NCBI RefSeq assembly: GCF_002102345.1 | Contig: NZ_LQPP01000074.1 | Coordinates: forward strand, 21,222-85,221 | Reading direction: 5' to 3' | DNA length: 64,000 nt | Origin: Mycolicibacterium peregrinum | GTDB taxonomy: Bacteria; Actinomycetota; Actinomycetes; Mycobacteriales; Mycobacteriaceae | In this document: piece after piece, positions 1 through 8,326 of the stretch | How positions within the stretch are numbered: position 1 is the stretch's first letter | Layout of the letters: every line of letters begins with the position of its first letter | Translations under genes and position numbers: made by a program | The notes under the pieces: model-generated | Told to the model about the DNA's origin: nothing | Seen by the model: only the letters and a program-made list of their open reading frames with translations | The model's database searches: none

Positions 1-721
1 GAGCGTGGGCCCGGTAGGCGAACTGCTCGGTGGTGTCGTGGGTGGCCGCGGAGTGCGGGGCCTCGGCCCGGATGTGGGTCGGCTGGTTCATGAACGTGCG
101 AGCCAGCGTGATGATCGGGTCGGGCATGGTCGCCGAGAACAGCATCGACTGGCGATCGTCCGGGGTCAGCCGCAGGATGCGCTCGATGTCGGGCAGGAAG
201 CCCAGGTCCAGCATCTCGTCGGCCTCGTCGAGCACCAGCACGGACAGTCCGCCCAGCTGAAGGTGCCCCTGCTGGGCCAGATCGAGCAGGCGGCCCGGGG
301 TGCCGACGACGACGTCGACGCCCTTGCGCAGCGCCTCGATCTGAGGCTCGTAGGGACGGCCGCCGTAGATCGAGGTCACGGAGAATTTGCGATCGCCTGT
401 CGTGACGTACTTCGCCGCTCCGGCGAGGTCGCCATAGACCTGAATGCAGAGCTCACGGGTGGGCACGACGATCAGGGCACGGGGGGTGCCGTTGAGCGGG
501 CGGGCCTCGTCGGTGGAGATGCGATGCAGCAGCGGGATACCGAAGGCATAGGTCTTGCCCATGCCGGTGCGGGCCTGACCGATCAGGTCGTCGCCGGCAA
601 GCGCGAGCGGGAGGGTCAGTTCCTGGATGGCAAAGGGGTGTTCGATACCGGTCTCACGGAGGGCGCGGACGATTTCGTCGCGGACGCCGAGCTCGGCAAA
701 TGTCTTATTTACATGGGTCAT
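1..721 (-). CDS. rhlE: DEAD-box RNA helicase RhlE, N-terminal part (3' end beyond window)
   Basis: Reading leftwards from an ATG at 721, the frame stays open to the window edge, so only the first 240 or so residues are present. Visible in order are a Q-motif (FAIQELT), Walker A (ARTGMGKT), PTREL, the GG and TPGR motifs, the DEAD box (VLDEADEML) and SAT. This is RecA domain 1 of an ATP-dependent DEAD-box helicase that remodels RNA in the cytoplasm; domain 2 lies outside. Gene order matches M. tuberculosis Rv3211. A frame on the + strand over the same bases is an antisense shadow. The family is certain; the name rhlE rests on synteny. Confidence 0.93.
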   Translation of the reverse strand, partial: MTHVNKTFAELGVRDEIVRALRETGIEHPFAIQELTLPLALAGDDLIGQARTGMGKTYAFGIPLLHRISTDEARPLNGTPRALIVVPTRELCIQVYGDLAGAAKYVTTGDRKFSVTSIYGGRPYEPQIEALRKGVDVVVGTPGRLLDLAQQGHLQLGGLSVLVLDEADEMLDLGFLPDIERILRLTPDDRQSMLFSATMPDPIITLARTFMNQPTHIRAEAPHSAATHDTTEQFAYRAHA

Positions 722-1020
722 GGTTGGAAGAGGTGGCCTTTCACTGTCAAACCTCACGGGCATCCAGCGCACACGGAGTTTTGACGATGAAACAACGGTC
801 GGGTTCACCCGGATACGGGTCGTATCCATCGGCGCTGCCGATCCGCTGGGCCCAGCTCTACAGGGCGGGCCAACTGCGTGCACGCACATTTCCTGGTAGC
901 GGTTCGGGCGCTGAAACAGTCGGCTCGAAGCCGTTACCGTCTGCCATTGTAGCTGGTCGCGCGATGTCAACCGATTTGCCAGCCGATCCCGGTCTCCCGA
1001 CGGCGTCTAGAGTTGGCGTC
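722..1020. other. Divergent intergenic region rhlE / MiaE-like gene
   Basis: About 300 bp separate two divergent genes. No RNA gene or conserved small ORF is recognisable. It must hold the rhlE promoter and probably a long 5' leader, which is common for RNA helicase genes. A -10-like TAGAGT near the right end serves the rightward gene. A + frame crossing the region has no supporting ribosome site. Confidence 0.5.
1008..1020 (+). promoter_or_regulatory. -10 element of a probably leaderless promoter
   Basis: TAGAGT at 1008-1013 ends 7 nt before the ATG at 1021 and no Shine-Dalgarno sequence lies between them. Mycobacteria use many leaderless mRNAs with a TANNNT -10 box at this distance. This arrangement favours 1021 over upstream in-frame starts. 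Confidence 0.5.
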
Positions 1021-1719
1021 ATGAATTCGCCTCAGCCTGCCGCGGAACGGATCGCAGAACCGGTCGATTCGGGCGTGACGGCGGATCATCCCGGGGTCAA
1101 CGAGTTGTTCGCGGTGCTGGCCTACGGTGAGGTCGCGGCGTTCTACCGGCTCACCGAAGAGGCGCGGATGGCGCCGAACCTGCGCGGCCGGATCAACATG
1201 GCGAGCATGGCCGCTGCGGAGATGGGTCACTACGAGTTGCTTCGGGATGCGTTGGAGCACAGGGGAGTTGACGTCGTTTCAGCGATGACAAAGTACGCCT
1301 CGGTGTTGGAGAACTACCACCGGATGACCACCCCAAGCACCTGGCTGGAGGCGTTGGTCAAGACCTACATCGGTGATGCGCTGGCCGCGGATTTCTACCT
1401 GGAGATCGCTGACGCGTTGCCCGAACAGGTAGCCAAGGTGGTGCGCGCGGTGCTGTCCGAAACCGGGCATTCGCAGTTCGTGGTCGCCGAGGTGCGCGCG
1501 GCGGTGACTGCCAGCGATCGCCAGCGGCACCGACTCGCGCTGTGGGCGCGTCGACTGCTCGGTGAGGCTGTCACCCAGGCGCAGTTCGTGCTGGCCGATC
1601 ACGACGAACTGGTCGACCTGGTGATGTCCAGCGGCGAGGGCCTGACCCAGCTGGCCGAGTTCTTCGGCAGGCTGCAGAACACCCACCAGTCCCGGATGCA
1701 GGAACTGGGCCTGGCGTAG
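1021..1719 (+). CDS. Ferritin-like diiron protein, MiaE-like (Rv3210c family)
   Basis: The 232-aa product is helical and carries carboxylate and His residues spaced as in diiron four-helix bundles: E37, E67xxH70, E128 and E147xxH150. This fits the tRNA-(ms2io6A)-hydroxylase-like / ferritin-like family to which Rv3210c belongs. The substrate in mycobacteria is not established, so tRNA hydroxylation is only a family-level suggestion. The start at 1021 is chosen because a -10 box lies just upstream and the longer frame adds low-complexity sequence. It is divergent from rhlE and convergent with the MmpS-like gene. Confidence 0.85.
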   Translation: MNSPQPAAERIAEPVDSGVTADHPGVNELFAVLAYGEVAAFYRLTEEARMAPNLRGRINMASMAAAEMGHYELLRDALEHRGVDVVSAMTKYASVLENYHRMTTPSTWLEALVKTYIGDALAADFYLEIADALPEQVAKVVRAVLSETGHSQFVVAEVRAAVTASDRQRHRLALWARRLLGEAVTQAQFVLADHDELVDLVMSSGEGLTQLAEFFGRLQNTHQSRMQELGLA

Positions 1720-1758
1720 ATATCCGCCAGACCCAGTCGCCGCTGAGAGGTTCTGTCT

Positions 1759-2535
1759 CTACTGCGTGCAGGTGGTGATCATCGTGTTGTTGTTCTGCGC
1801 CATGATCACGCCGCCCGCCGCGTCGGTGATCGAGCAGTTGAGCTGACCCGCGACGCTGGTCGCGGTCACCGACTTGAGCGTGACGCCGGGGTTGAGCACC
1901 ACGGTCTTGGCCCACGGCAGGGCAACGTTGATGTCGGTCTGCAGGGCGCCCTGCGCGTCGGTGTAGACGATGGTCACCAGGTCGATGAGCTGCCGGTTGC
2001 CGGTCACCCGGTAGGTGATGGTGTTCGGACTCACCGCGGCTGCGGGCGGGGCCGCCTCAACCGGCGGGGCGACGGGCGCAGGCGCCGCGGTGGCGCTGGG
2101 CGACGGCGTCACCGTGGTCACGGTTTCGGGGGAGAGCGGCGCCGTCGGTGCTGCGCGCGGCGGGACCGGCTTGGAGGTGGCGTCCTGTGCCGGTTGGGTG
2201 GTCTGTGTCGGCTGGGCAGCCGGTGAGGTCAGGGTGGCCGACACCGAACCGCTGTCGCCGCCGCCCAGGATCACCACGGTGCAGATCACGGCGACCAGCA
2301 GGACCGCGCCGGCCACGACGGCCACCCAGATCCAGCGCCGGTCGATGGGCTCCTCGTAAAACGTGACCTCGTCGTCATAGTCCGCGTCGTAGTTGTCGTA
2401 ATCGACCGGGTAGTCCGACTCTGGGCTGTAGTTGTAGCCGTCGGAGGTGCGGCCGGAGTAGCCGTCGGGCTCGTACGGGTGATCCCCGAAGCGCTCGGTG
2501 GCGGTGGTGTCATACGGCGAATAGTGCCTGGTCAT
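1759..2535 (-). CDS. Membrane-anchored Thr/Pro-rich protein with MmpS-like C-terminal domain (Rv3209-like)
   Basis: The 258-aa protein has a Tyr/Asp-rich acidic cytoplasmic N-terminus (about 1-65), one transmembrane helix (about 68-90, WIWVAVVAGAVLLVAVICTV), a Thr/Pro/Ala-rich stalk (about 95-165) and a C-terminal domain containing YRVTGN, LPWAKTV and two Cys. The tail resembles the extracytoplasmic domain of MmpS proteins, which assist MmpL lipid transporters, but no mmpL lies nearby. Position matches the threonine/proline-rich Rv3209. Start is the only good ATG, at 2535. Function in the envelope is inferred, not shown. Confidence 0.75.
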   Translation of the reverse strand: MTRHYSPYDTTATERFGDHPYEPDGYSGRTSDGYNYSPESDYPVDYDNYDADYDDEVTFYEEPIDRRWIWVAVVAGAVLLVAVICTVVILGGGDSGSVSATLTSPAAQPTQTTQPAQDATSKPVPPRAAPTAPLSPETVTTVTPSPSATAAPAPVAPPVEAAPPAAAVSPNTITYRVTGNRQLIDLVTIVYTDAQGALQTDINVALPWAKTVVLNPGVTLKSVTATSVAGQLNCSITDAAGGVIMAQNNNTMITTCTQ

Positions 2536-2766
2536 GCGGCTGTCCCAGTCGTCTCGTCCAATATCGAAACTGATGCTATCGAGACGGATGTGACAGATGA
2601 GGTTGAGCTCGGTGCGTGTCGGTCACGGTCCGGACTCGGTTCGGTATCTGTGTTTCGCGCACGGCGTACCTCCGGTCCAGCCCCGCTCGCGGCAGGCTGG
2701 TCCGCCCGTCCACTAGCCTGCTCAGGGAAGTCGACAAACGTTGTGAGAAAGAAAGAAGGGTCCAGC

Positions 2767-3006
2767 GTGGAGGTCAAGATCGGTGTCACGGACAGCCCGC
2801 GCGAGCTCACCTTCAACAGCGCGCAGACACCCACCGAGGTGGAGCAGCAGGTCACCGACGCACTCGCCAAGGATTCGGGTGTGCTGGCGTTGACCGATGA
2901 GAAGGGACGGCGATTCCTGGTGCAGAACAGCCGGATCGCCTATGTGGAGATCGGCGCCGCCGACGTGCGTCGGGTCGGTTTCGGCGTGGGGGCGGAATCC
3001 GCCTGA
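2767..3006 (+). CDS. DUF3107 family protein (Rv3208A/TB9.4-like)
   Basis: A 79-aa protein starting at GTG 2767, behind an AGAAGG ribosome site. It begins VEVKIGVTDSPRELTF and contains DEKGRRFLVQNSRIAYVEIG, as in the actinobacterial DUF3107 family. No enzymatic motif is seen and the function is unknown. The frame is open further upstream to 2479, but that part lacks a ribosome site and runs through the divergent promoter region, so the short start is preferred. It is convergent with the TetR gene, stops 3 bp apart. Confidence 0.85.
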   Translation: MEVKIGVTDSPRELTFNSAQTPTEVEQQVTDALAKDSGVLALTDEKGRRFLVQNSRIAYVEIGAADVRRVGFGVGAESA

Positions 3007-3009
3007 GTT

Positions 3010-3666
3010 CTACGACCGTGTGAGCGGCACGTGTGACAGTCCGCCCCAGGCGAACTGCACCGTGCCGTCCACGGCGGTATTCCGGTCGATCGGCCGTTCA
3101 TTGGTCAGCCAGTACCGCGCCGAGTCGACGCTGATGGCCACCAGTCCGACCGCGATCATCCTGGCGCGGTGCGCCTCCAAGCCCGAATCGCGGCTGATCA
3201 GATCGAACACCGCATCGGTGCAGGCCTCGGTCGCCACCTTCACCTGAGCCGCCACCTGCGGCTCGCTGACGTAGTCATTCTCGAAAATCAGCCGGTATCC
3301 CTGGCTGTCGTGCTCGATGAAATCGAAGAACGCCTCGACCGCGGCGCGCAGCCGCTGCCGGTTGTCGGTCGTGGTGCGCAGGGCCTGGCGCACGCCGGAC
3401 ACCAGGTTGTCGACATGGCGCTGCAGCACTGCCAGATAGAGCTCGAGCTTCGACGAGAAGTGTTGATACAGAACGGGTTTGCTCACGCCTGCGCGTTCGG
3501 CGATCTCGTCCATCCCCGCCGCGTGGTATCCGCGTTCGACGAACACCTCGCTGGCGGCTGCCAACAGCTGTCCGCGCCGCTCGTCACGAGGCAGGCGGTT
3601 GCCGCGCCGACCACCGGTCGCAGGCTTGTCGCCTCTCCTCTCGGCGGTGTTGGCGAGATCGCTCAT
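3010..3666 (-). CDS. TetR/AcrR-family transcriptional regulator (Rv3208 homologue)
   Basis: The 218-aa protein has a Lys/Arg-rich N-terminus, a TetR DNA-binding domain (about 25-75; GYHAAGMDEIAERAGVS and the recognition helix KPVLYQHF) and a helical ligand-binding domain. The start MSDLANTAERR at 3666 is chosen because it matches the Rv3208 N-terminus; the frame is open upstream to 3813. The ligand and targets are unknown. It is divergent from the DUF3152 gene, so the 3667-3865 interval is the likely site of control. Confidence 0.88.
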   Translation of the reverse strand: MSDLANTAERRGDKPATGGRRGNRLPRDERRGQLLAAASEVFVERGYHAAGMDEIAERAGVSKPVLYQHFSSKLELYLAVLQRHVDNLVSGVRQALRTTTDNRQRLRAAVEAFFDFIEHDSQGYRLIFENDYVSEPQVAAQVKVATEACTDAVFDLISRDSGLEAHRARMIAVGLVAISVDSARYWLTNERPIDRNTAVDGTVQFAWGGLSHVPLTRS

Positions 3667-3865
3667 CAGGTCCTCAATCTGTATTGCTCTGGCGCACTTG
3701 GACATGTTCATCCGAGCCGCTGATCGCACCGACACTACTACCGTGACGCGCCACTGCCGTCGCGCGGGCGACGTGAAACGGCATGGATTTCGAAATGACA
3801 CCGGCGAGGTCACGGCATAGCTGCGCTCCGAACCGATCCACAGGACTCTGTGCCATTCTGGTCCG

Positions 3866-4903
3866 GTGACCTACGACCCGGGACGTCGCGGGGGTGGCCG
3901 TGTCCCGGCGCTGCGCAACGAGTGGCGGGAGCCGCTACGCGCTCAGCGAGATCCGATTGCCTCCGATTCAGGACGAGCCAGATCCAACCGCGACGACCAC
4001 CAGCAATGGCGTAAGCAGACGTGGATCGGCCGCTTCGTGTCCACGTACGGCTGGCGCGCGTATGCGCTGCCGGTCCTGATCGTGCTGACTGTGGTGGTCA
4101 TGTACCAGACGATCACCGGCACCAGCGCGCCGCACTCCGCGCAGGAAGAGGAGGGCCCGGTTCAGGGCCCGCCCACGATCGATGTGGCCAGCACGTCGAT
4201 CATCGGCGCGCCGCCCAAGGGTCTGACCCAGTTCGACGCGAACCTGCCCACCGGGATCCTGCCGGCGGGCGGTGTTTTCACCGAGAACGGGGCGAAGACC
4301 TGGCGGATCGTGCCGGGCACCACCCCCAAGATCGGTGAGGGCACCACCAAATCGGTCACCTACACCGTCGAGGTCGAGGACGGCGTGGACACCACGTCCT
4401 TCGGAGGCGACGAGGGCTTCGCCCGGATGGTCACCGAGACCCTGGCCAACCCGAAGAGCTGGACGCACAACGGCCTGTTCGCCTTCACTCGGGTAGATGC
4501 GAGCAGCGGCGTCGAACCCGATTTCCGGGTGTCGCTGACCTCGCCGATGACTGTGCGGGAGGGCTGCGGCTACGACATCGAGCTGGAATCGTCCTGCTAC
4601 AACCCGTCCTACGACGGGAATCAGCCCAGGGTGTTCGTCAACGAGGCCCGCTGGGTGCGCGGTGCGGTGCCGTTCCAGGGGGACATCGGCTCCTACCGGC
4701 AGTATCTGATCAACCATGAGGTTGGTCACGCCATCGGCTACCAGCGGCATGAGGCCTGCGAGGCCAACGGGAAGCTGGCACCGATCATGATGCAGCAGAC
4801 GTTCTCGACCTCGAACGACGACGCGGCCAAGTTCGACCCGGGAACCGTCAAGGCCGATGGTTTGACCTGCAAGTTCAATCCCTGGCCGTATCCGATCGCC
4901 TGA
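3866..4903 (+). CDS. DUF3152 protein with zincin motif (Rv3207c homologue)
   Basis: The 345-aa protein starts at GTG 3866. A basic, Arg-rich cytoplasmic N-terminus (1-55) is followed by one transmembrane helix (about 68-90) and an extracytoplasmic domain. Near the C-terminus, H284-E-V-G-H288 followed by AIG is a zinc-binding HExxH signature, and CGY, SCYNPS and CKF cysteines may form disulfides. Known: DUF3152 is actinobacterial and uncharacterised. Inference: a membrane-anchored metallopeptidase facing the periplasm. The nearest upstream neighbour is the divergent TetR gene. Confidence 0.85.
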   Translation: MTYDPGRRGGGRVPALRNEWREPLRAQRDPIASDSGRARSNRDDHQQWRKQTWIGRFVSTYGWRAYALPVLIVLTVVVMYQTITGTSAPHSAQEEEGPVQGPPTIDVASTSIIGAPPKGLTQFDANLPTGILPAGGVFTENGAKTWRIVPGTTPKIGEGTTKSVTYTVEVEDGVDTTSFGGDEGFARMVTETLANPKSWTHNGLFAFTRVDASSGVEPDFRVSLTSPMTVREGCGYDIELESSCYNPSYDGNQPRVFVNEARWVRGAVPFQGDIGSYRQYLINHEVGHAIGYQRHEACEANGKLAPIMMQQTFSTSNDDAAKFDPGTVKADGLTCKFNPWPYPIA

Positions 4904-5079
4904 CCACTGCAGTTGAGGCGGGTTTTGCCGCGGCGGAACGGGCATCGACATCTGCGGCTGGACGTGCGGTGGGTGCGATCGCGGTGGGCGGGGCACGGGA
5001 AGCATCGGCACCGGATTACCGTTGTGGGTACGAGCAGCTGGGACGATGAACTGATCATCTGAAACTGAGGAGACATCCG

Positions 5080-6270
5080 GTGTCCGCGAATTTGGACGTG
5101 TCGTTACCGCCGTTGGTCGAGCCGGCCGCCGAGCTGACGCGCGAAGAAGTGACGCGCTACAGCCGGCACCTGATCATTCCGGATGTCGGCGTGATCGGGC
5201 AGAAGCGGCTGAAGAACGCCAAGGTGCTGGTGATCGGGGCCGGTGGGCTCGGTTCACCGACACTGCTGTACCTGGCCGCGGCCGGGGTGGGCACCATCGG
5301 CATCGTCGAGTTCGACGTCGTCGACGAGTCCAACCTGCAGCGCCAGATCATCCACGGTCAGTCCGACATCGGGCGGTCCAAGGCACAGAGCGCCAGGGAT
5401 TCGGTTCTGGAGATCAACCCGCTGGTGACGGTGAATCTGCACGAGTTCCGGCTGGAACCCGACAATGCGGTGGAGCTGTTCAGCCAGTACGACCTGATCC
5501 TCGACGGCACCGACAACTTCGCCACCCGCTACCTGGTCAACGATGCAGCGGTGCTGGCAGGCAAGCCCTATGTGTGGGGTTCGATCTACCGGTTCGAGGG
5601 CCAGGTGTCGGTGTTCTGGGAGGATGCTCCCGACGGCCTGGGGCTGAACTACCGCGACCTCTATCCCGAGCCACCGCCACCGGGGATGGTGCCCTCGTGC
5701 GCCGAAGGCGGCGTGCTGGGCATCTTGTGCGCCTCGATCGCGTCGGTGATGGGCACCGAGGCAATCAAGCTCATCACCGGTATCGGCGAGCCACTGCTGG
5801 GCCGGCTGATGGTCTATGACGCGCTGGACATGACCTACCGCACCATCCGGATCCGCAAGGACCCGGCGACTCCCAAGATCACCGAGTTGATCGATTACGA
5901 GGCGTTCTGCGGCGTGGTCTCGGACGCCGCTGCGGAGGCCGCTGCCGGGTCGACAGTCACCCCGCTGGAGCTCAAGGAGCTCATCGACTCCGGGAAACCG
6001 TTGGCGCTGATCGATGTCCGCGAGCCTGTCGAATGGGATATCAATCACATCGAGGGTGCCGAGCTCATCCCGAAGCCGACGTTCGAGTCGGGTGACGCAC
6101 TGGCCAAGCTTCCGGTGGACCGGACACCGGTGCTGTACTGCAAGACCGGGATCCGATCCGCCGAGGTGCTCGCCATCGTCAAGAAGGCCGGTTTCTCCGA
6201 CGCAGTGCATCTGCAGGGCGGAATTGTGGCCTGGGCCAAGCAACTCGAGCCCGACATGGTGATGTACTGA
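5080..6270 (+). CDS. moeZ: Adenylyltransferase/sulfurtransferase MoeZ (MoeB-rhodanese fusion)
   Basis: The 396-aa protein starts at GTG 5080 behind TGAGGAG. It has an E1-like adenylation domain (about 20-270; nucleotide loop GAGGLGSP and the LDGTDNF region) and a C-terminal rhodanese domain (about 285-396) whose catalytic Cys is C354 in YCKTGIRS. MoeZ adenylates the C-terminal Gly of sulfur-carrier proteins such as MoaD2 and CysO and then transfers sulfur, serving molybdopterin, cysteine and thiocarboxylate pathways. The zinc CxxC pairs of E. coli MoeB are not seen, as expected for MoeZ. Matches Rv3206c. Confidence 0.95.
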   Translation: MSANLDVSLPPLVEPAAELTREEVTRYSRHLIIPDVGVIGQKRLKNAKVLVIGAGGLGSPTLLYLAAAGVGTIGIVEFDVVDESNLQRQIIHGQSDIGRSKAQSARDSVLEINPLVTVNLHEFRLEPDNAVELFSQYDLILDGTDNFATRYLVNDAAVLAGKPYVWGSIYRFEGQVSVFWEDAPDGLGLNYRDLYPEPPPPGMVPSCAEGGVLGILCASIASVMGTEAIKLITGIGEPLLGRLMVYDALDMTYRTIRIRKDPATPKITELIDYEAFCGVVSDAAAEAAAGSTVTPLELKELIDSGKPLALIDVREPVEWDINHIEGAELIPKPTFESGDALAKLPVDRTPVLYCKTGIRSAEVLAIVKKAGFSDAVHLQGGIVAWAKQLEPDMVMY

Positions 6271-6294
6271 CCGCTGGTTTGCCGGTCAACACCT

Positions 6295-6306
6295 TAGGCT
6301 GAGGTT
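6295..6306 (+). promoter_or_regulatory. -10 element of a probably leaderless promoter
   Basis: TAGGCT at 6295-6300 ends 6 nt before the GTG at 6307, with no room for a ribosome site. The same TAGGCT-to-GTG arrangement occurs before the gene at 60038. Confidence 0.45.
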
Positions 6307-7161
6307 GTGAGTGTGGAACGGCCGCCGGAACATGTGCTGGCGGCGTTCGGCCTGTCCGGGGTGCGCCCGGTACCGCTCGGCTCGGGCTGGGAGGGGGGCT
6401 GGCGCTGCGGCGAGGTTGTGATGTCGATGGTGCCCGAGCATGCCCGTGCGGCGTGGTCGGCCAAGGTTCGGGAATCGCTGTTCATCGACGGCGTGCGGCT
6501 GGCCCGCCCGGTCCGGTCGACGGACGGCCGCTACGTGGTCGCCGGGTGGCGTGCCGACACCTTCGTCGCCGGAACTCCCGAGCCCCGTCACGACGAGGTG
6601 GTGTCGGCCGCAGTGCGATTGCACGAGGCGACCGCGAAACTGGAGCGGCCGCGCTTCCTGACCCAACCGCCCGTCGCGCCATGGGCCGATGTCGACGTGT
6701 TCATCGCCGCCGACCGGGCGGCCTGGGAGGACCGGCCGCTGCATTCGTTGCCGCCCGGCGCGAGGGTCTCGCCCGGTTCATCGGACGGTCAGCGCTCGGT
6801 CGAACTGATCAATCAGTTGGCCGGCCTGCGCAGGCCGACCAAGAGCTCCAGTCAACTGGTCCACGGTGACCTTTACGGCACAGTGCTTTTCGCCGGGACG
6901 GCCGCGCCCGGAATCACCGACATCACCCCGTACTGGCGCCCTGCCCCGTGGGCTGCGGGTGTCGTGGTGATCGACGCTCTGTCCTGGGGCGACGCCGACG
7001 ACGGGCTGGTCGAGCGGTGGCAATCGCTGCCCGAATGGCCGCAGATGTTGTTGCGGGCATTGATGTTCCGCCTCGCTGTTCACGCGCTGCACCCGCGGTC
7101 CACCGCCGCGGCCTTCCCGGGCCTGGCCCGCACTGCCTCGCTGGTCCGGCTGATCCTGTAA
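6307..7161 (+). CDS. TIGR02569 family protein (Rv3205c homologue)
   Basis: The 284-aa protein starts at GTG 6307, just after a -10 box, so its mRNA is probably leaderless. It resembles the actinobacterial TIGR02569 family, distantly related to aminoglycoside phosphotransferase folds: LVHGDLYGTVLF and DITPYWRP sit where an APH-type kinase has its catalytic loop. Catalytic activity is unproven. Its last 82 bp overlap the tail of the convergent alkyltransferase-like gene. Position after moeZ matches Rv3205c. Confidence 0.82.
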   Translation: MSVERPPEHVLAAFGLSGVRPVPLGSGWEGGWRCGEVVMSMVPEHARAAWSAKVRESLFIDGVRLARPVRSTDGRYVVAGWRADTFVAGTPEPRHDEVVSAAVRLHEATAKLERPRFLTQPPVAPWADVDVFIAADRAAWEDRPLHSLPPGARVSPGSSDGQRSVELINQLAGLRRPTKSSSQLVHGDLYGTVLFAGTAAPGITDITPYWRPAPWAAGVVVIDALSWGDADDGLVERWQSLPEWPQMLLRALMFRLAVHALHPRSTAAAFPGLARTASLVRLIL

Positions 7162-7472
7162 TCCGCCTGCCCCGGCCAGAACCGGTGGCGGTACTCGGCC
7201 AGCCGGACCCGCCCGTCGACGGCCAGCACTCCTTCGGCGCGCAGCCGCTCCAACTGCCGGGTGGCCAGGTGCGGCGCCGGGCGTCCCGATGCCGGGATCA
7301 CCCGGTGCCAGGGCAGGTCCGAGGAGTCGGTCCGCATGATCCAACCGACGATCCGGGGACTGGAAAGCTCTGCGGCATCGGCGATGTCGCCGTACGTGCA
7401 CACGCGGCCCGACGGGATCGCGGCGACGAGTGCACGCACGGTTTCCACCTGTTCCTCGGTGACGGCCGGCAC
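7080..7472 (-). CDS. Alkyltransferase-like protein (ATL), MGMT fold without the reactive Cys
   Basis: The 130-aa product carries the helix-turn-helix core of the O6-alkylguanine methyltransferase family (IPSGRVCTYGDIA, RIVGWIMR). The active-site PCHR motif reads PWHR here, so the methyl-accepting Cys is replaced by Trp. This is the hallmark of ATL proteins, which bind O6-alkylguanine and hand it to nucleotide excision repair instead of reversing it. It matches Rv3204. The tail after about residue 100 runs antisense to the end of the TIGR02569 gene and is longer than a typical ATL. The stop of lipV lies 1 nt upstream of its GTG start, so the two form an operon. Confidence 0.88.
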   Translation of the reverse strand: MPAVTEEQVETVRALVAAIPSGRVCTYGDIADAAELSSPRIVGWIMRTDSSDLPWHRVIPASGRPAPHLATRQLERLRAEGVLAVDGRVRLAEYRHRFWPGQADYRISRTSEAVRARPGKAAAVDRGCSA

Positions 7473-7473
7473 G

Positions 7474-8247
7474 TCAGCCCAGTTGCTCGAGGATCAGCTT
7501 CGCGGTCTCGGCGGGCTTGGCCTGGGCCACCATGTGATCGCAGTCCCAATCCAGCAGCGTGAAATCCGGGCCCAGTTGTGCACTGAGCGCGGCGATGAGA
7601 CCGTCCCGCGCATACGGTGGGCTCGTGCGGGTGGCGCGGACCAGCACCGTGGGTGTGCCCTTGCGCGGCAGCGCAACCGGGCGGGCCAGCTCGCTCCAAT
7701 ACGACATCATCGCCGGGATGCTGATCCGCCACCCGTAGTGACCGCCGGGTAGTTCGACGAGGTGCTCGTCGAGGTCACGGTCCAACTCCTCGGGTGCTAC
7801 CTCGCCCCACGAACCGTTGGCCTTCTCCGCGCGCGCCTCGGCGCGGTCGGGATAGTCGGGCGAGGCCAGCATGGAATCGGCGATGTCACGCATCCACCCG
7901 CCGTCGAGTTCGACCGCGGGGTCCAACAGCACCAGCCCGCTGACCAGATCAGGATGTGCGGCAGCCAGATTGAGGGCCACCGCACCGCCGAACGAATGCC
8001 CGGCCACCAGCGTCGGGCCGTCCAACAGCGACGCCAGGGCCTCGACATTGGCGTCGAGCGTCCACGGGGCGGCCCACGATGAGCGCCCATGCCCGAGCAG
8101 ATCCGGCGCCAGCACGGCCACCTCGGGTAGGTGCTGTTCGGCCAGTGTCTTCCAGCGTTCGCCGTGCCCGGTCAACCCGTGGATGAGCAACAGGCGGGCC
8201 GGATCGGCGGGACCGTAACGGTGGACGTGCAACTTCTCGGCTGACAT
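7474..8247 (-). CDS. lipV: Alpha/beta hydrolase LipV
   Basis: The 257-aa protein has an HGLTG oxyanion-hole segment near residue 23, the nucleophile elbow GHSFGG (S85), an acid in LLDPAVEL and a C-terminal His in DCDHMVAQ, which together give a complete serine-hydrolase triad. LipV (Rv3203) is annotated as a lipase/esterase; the natural substrate cannot be told from sequence. It is the first gene of a tight two-gene operon with the ATL gene and is divergent from adnA, with about 80 bp between them. Confidence 0.85.
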   Translation of the reverse strand: MSAEKLHVHRYGPADPARLLLIHGLTGHGERWKTLAEQHLPEVAVLAPDLLGHGRSSWAAPWTLDANVEALASLLDGPTLVAGHSFGGAVALNLAAAHPDLVSGLVLLDPAVELDGGWMRDIADSMLASPDYPDRAEARAEKANGSWGEVAPEELDRDLDEHLVELPGGHYGWRISIPAMMSYWSELARPVALPRKGTPTVLVRATRTSPPYARDGLIAALSAQLGPDFTLLDWDCDHMVAQAKPAETAKLILEQLG

Positions 8248-8326
8248 TCGTTCATGCTGCCAGGAGTCGCGGCTCCGCTACTTGTCGGGCCGCTACTTGT
8301 CGGTCCCGTCTGGTGTCATCTCCTCC

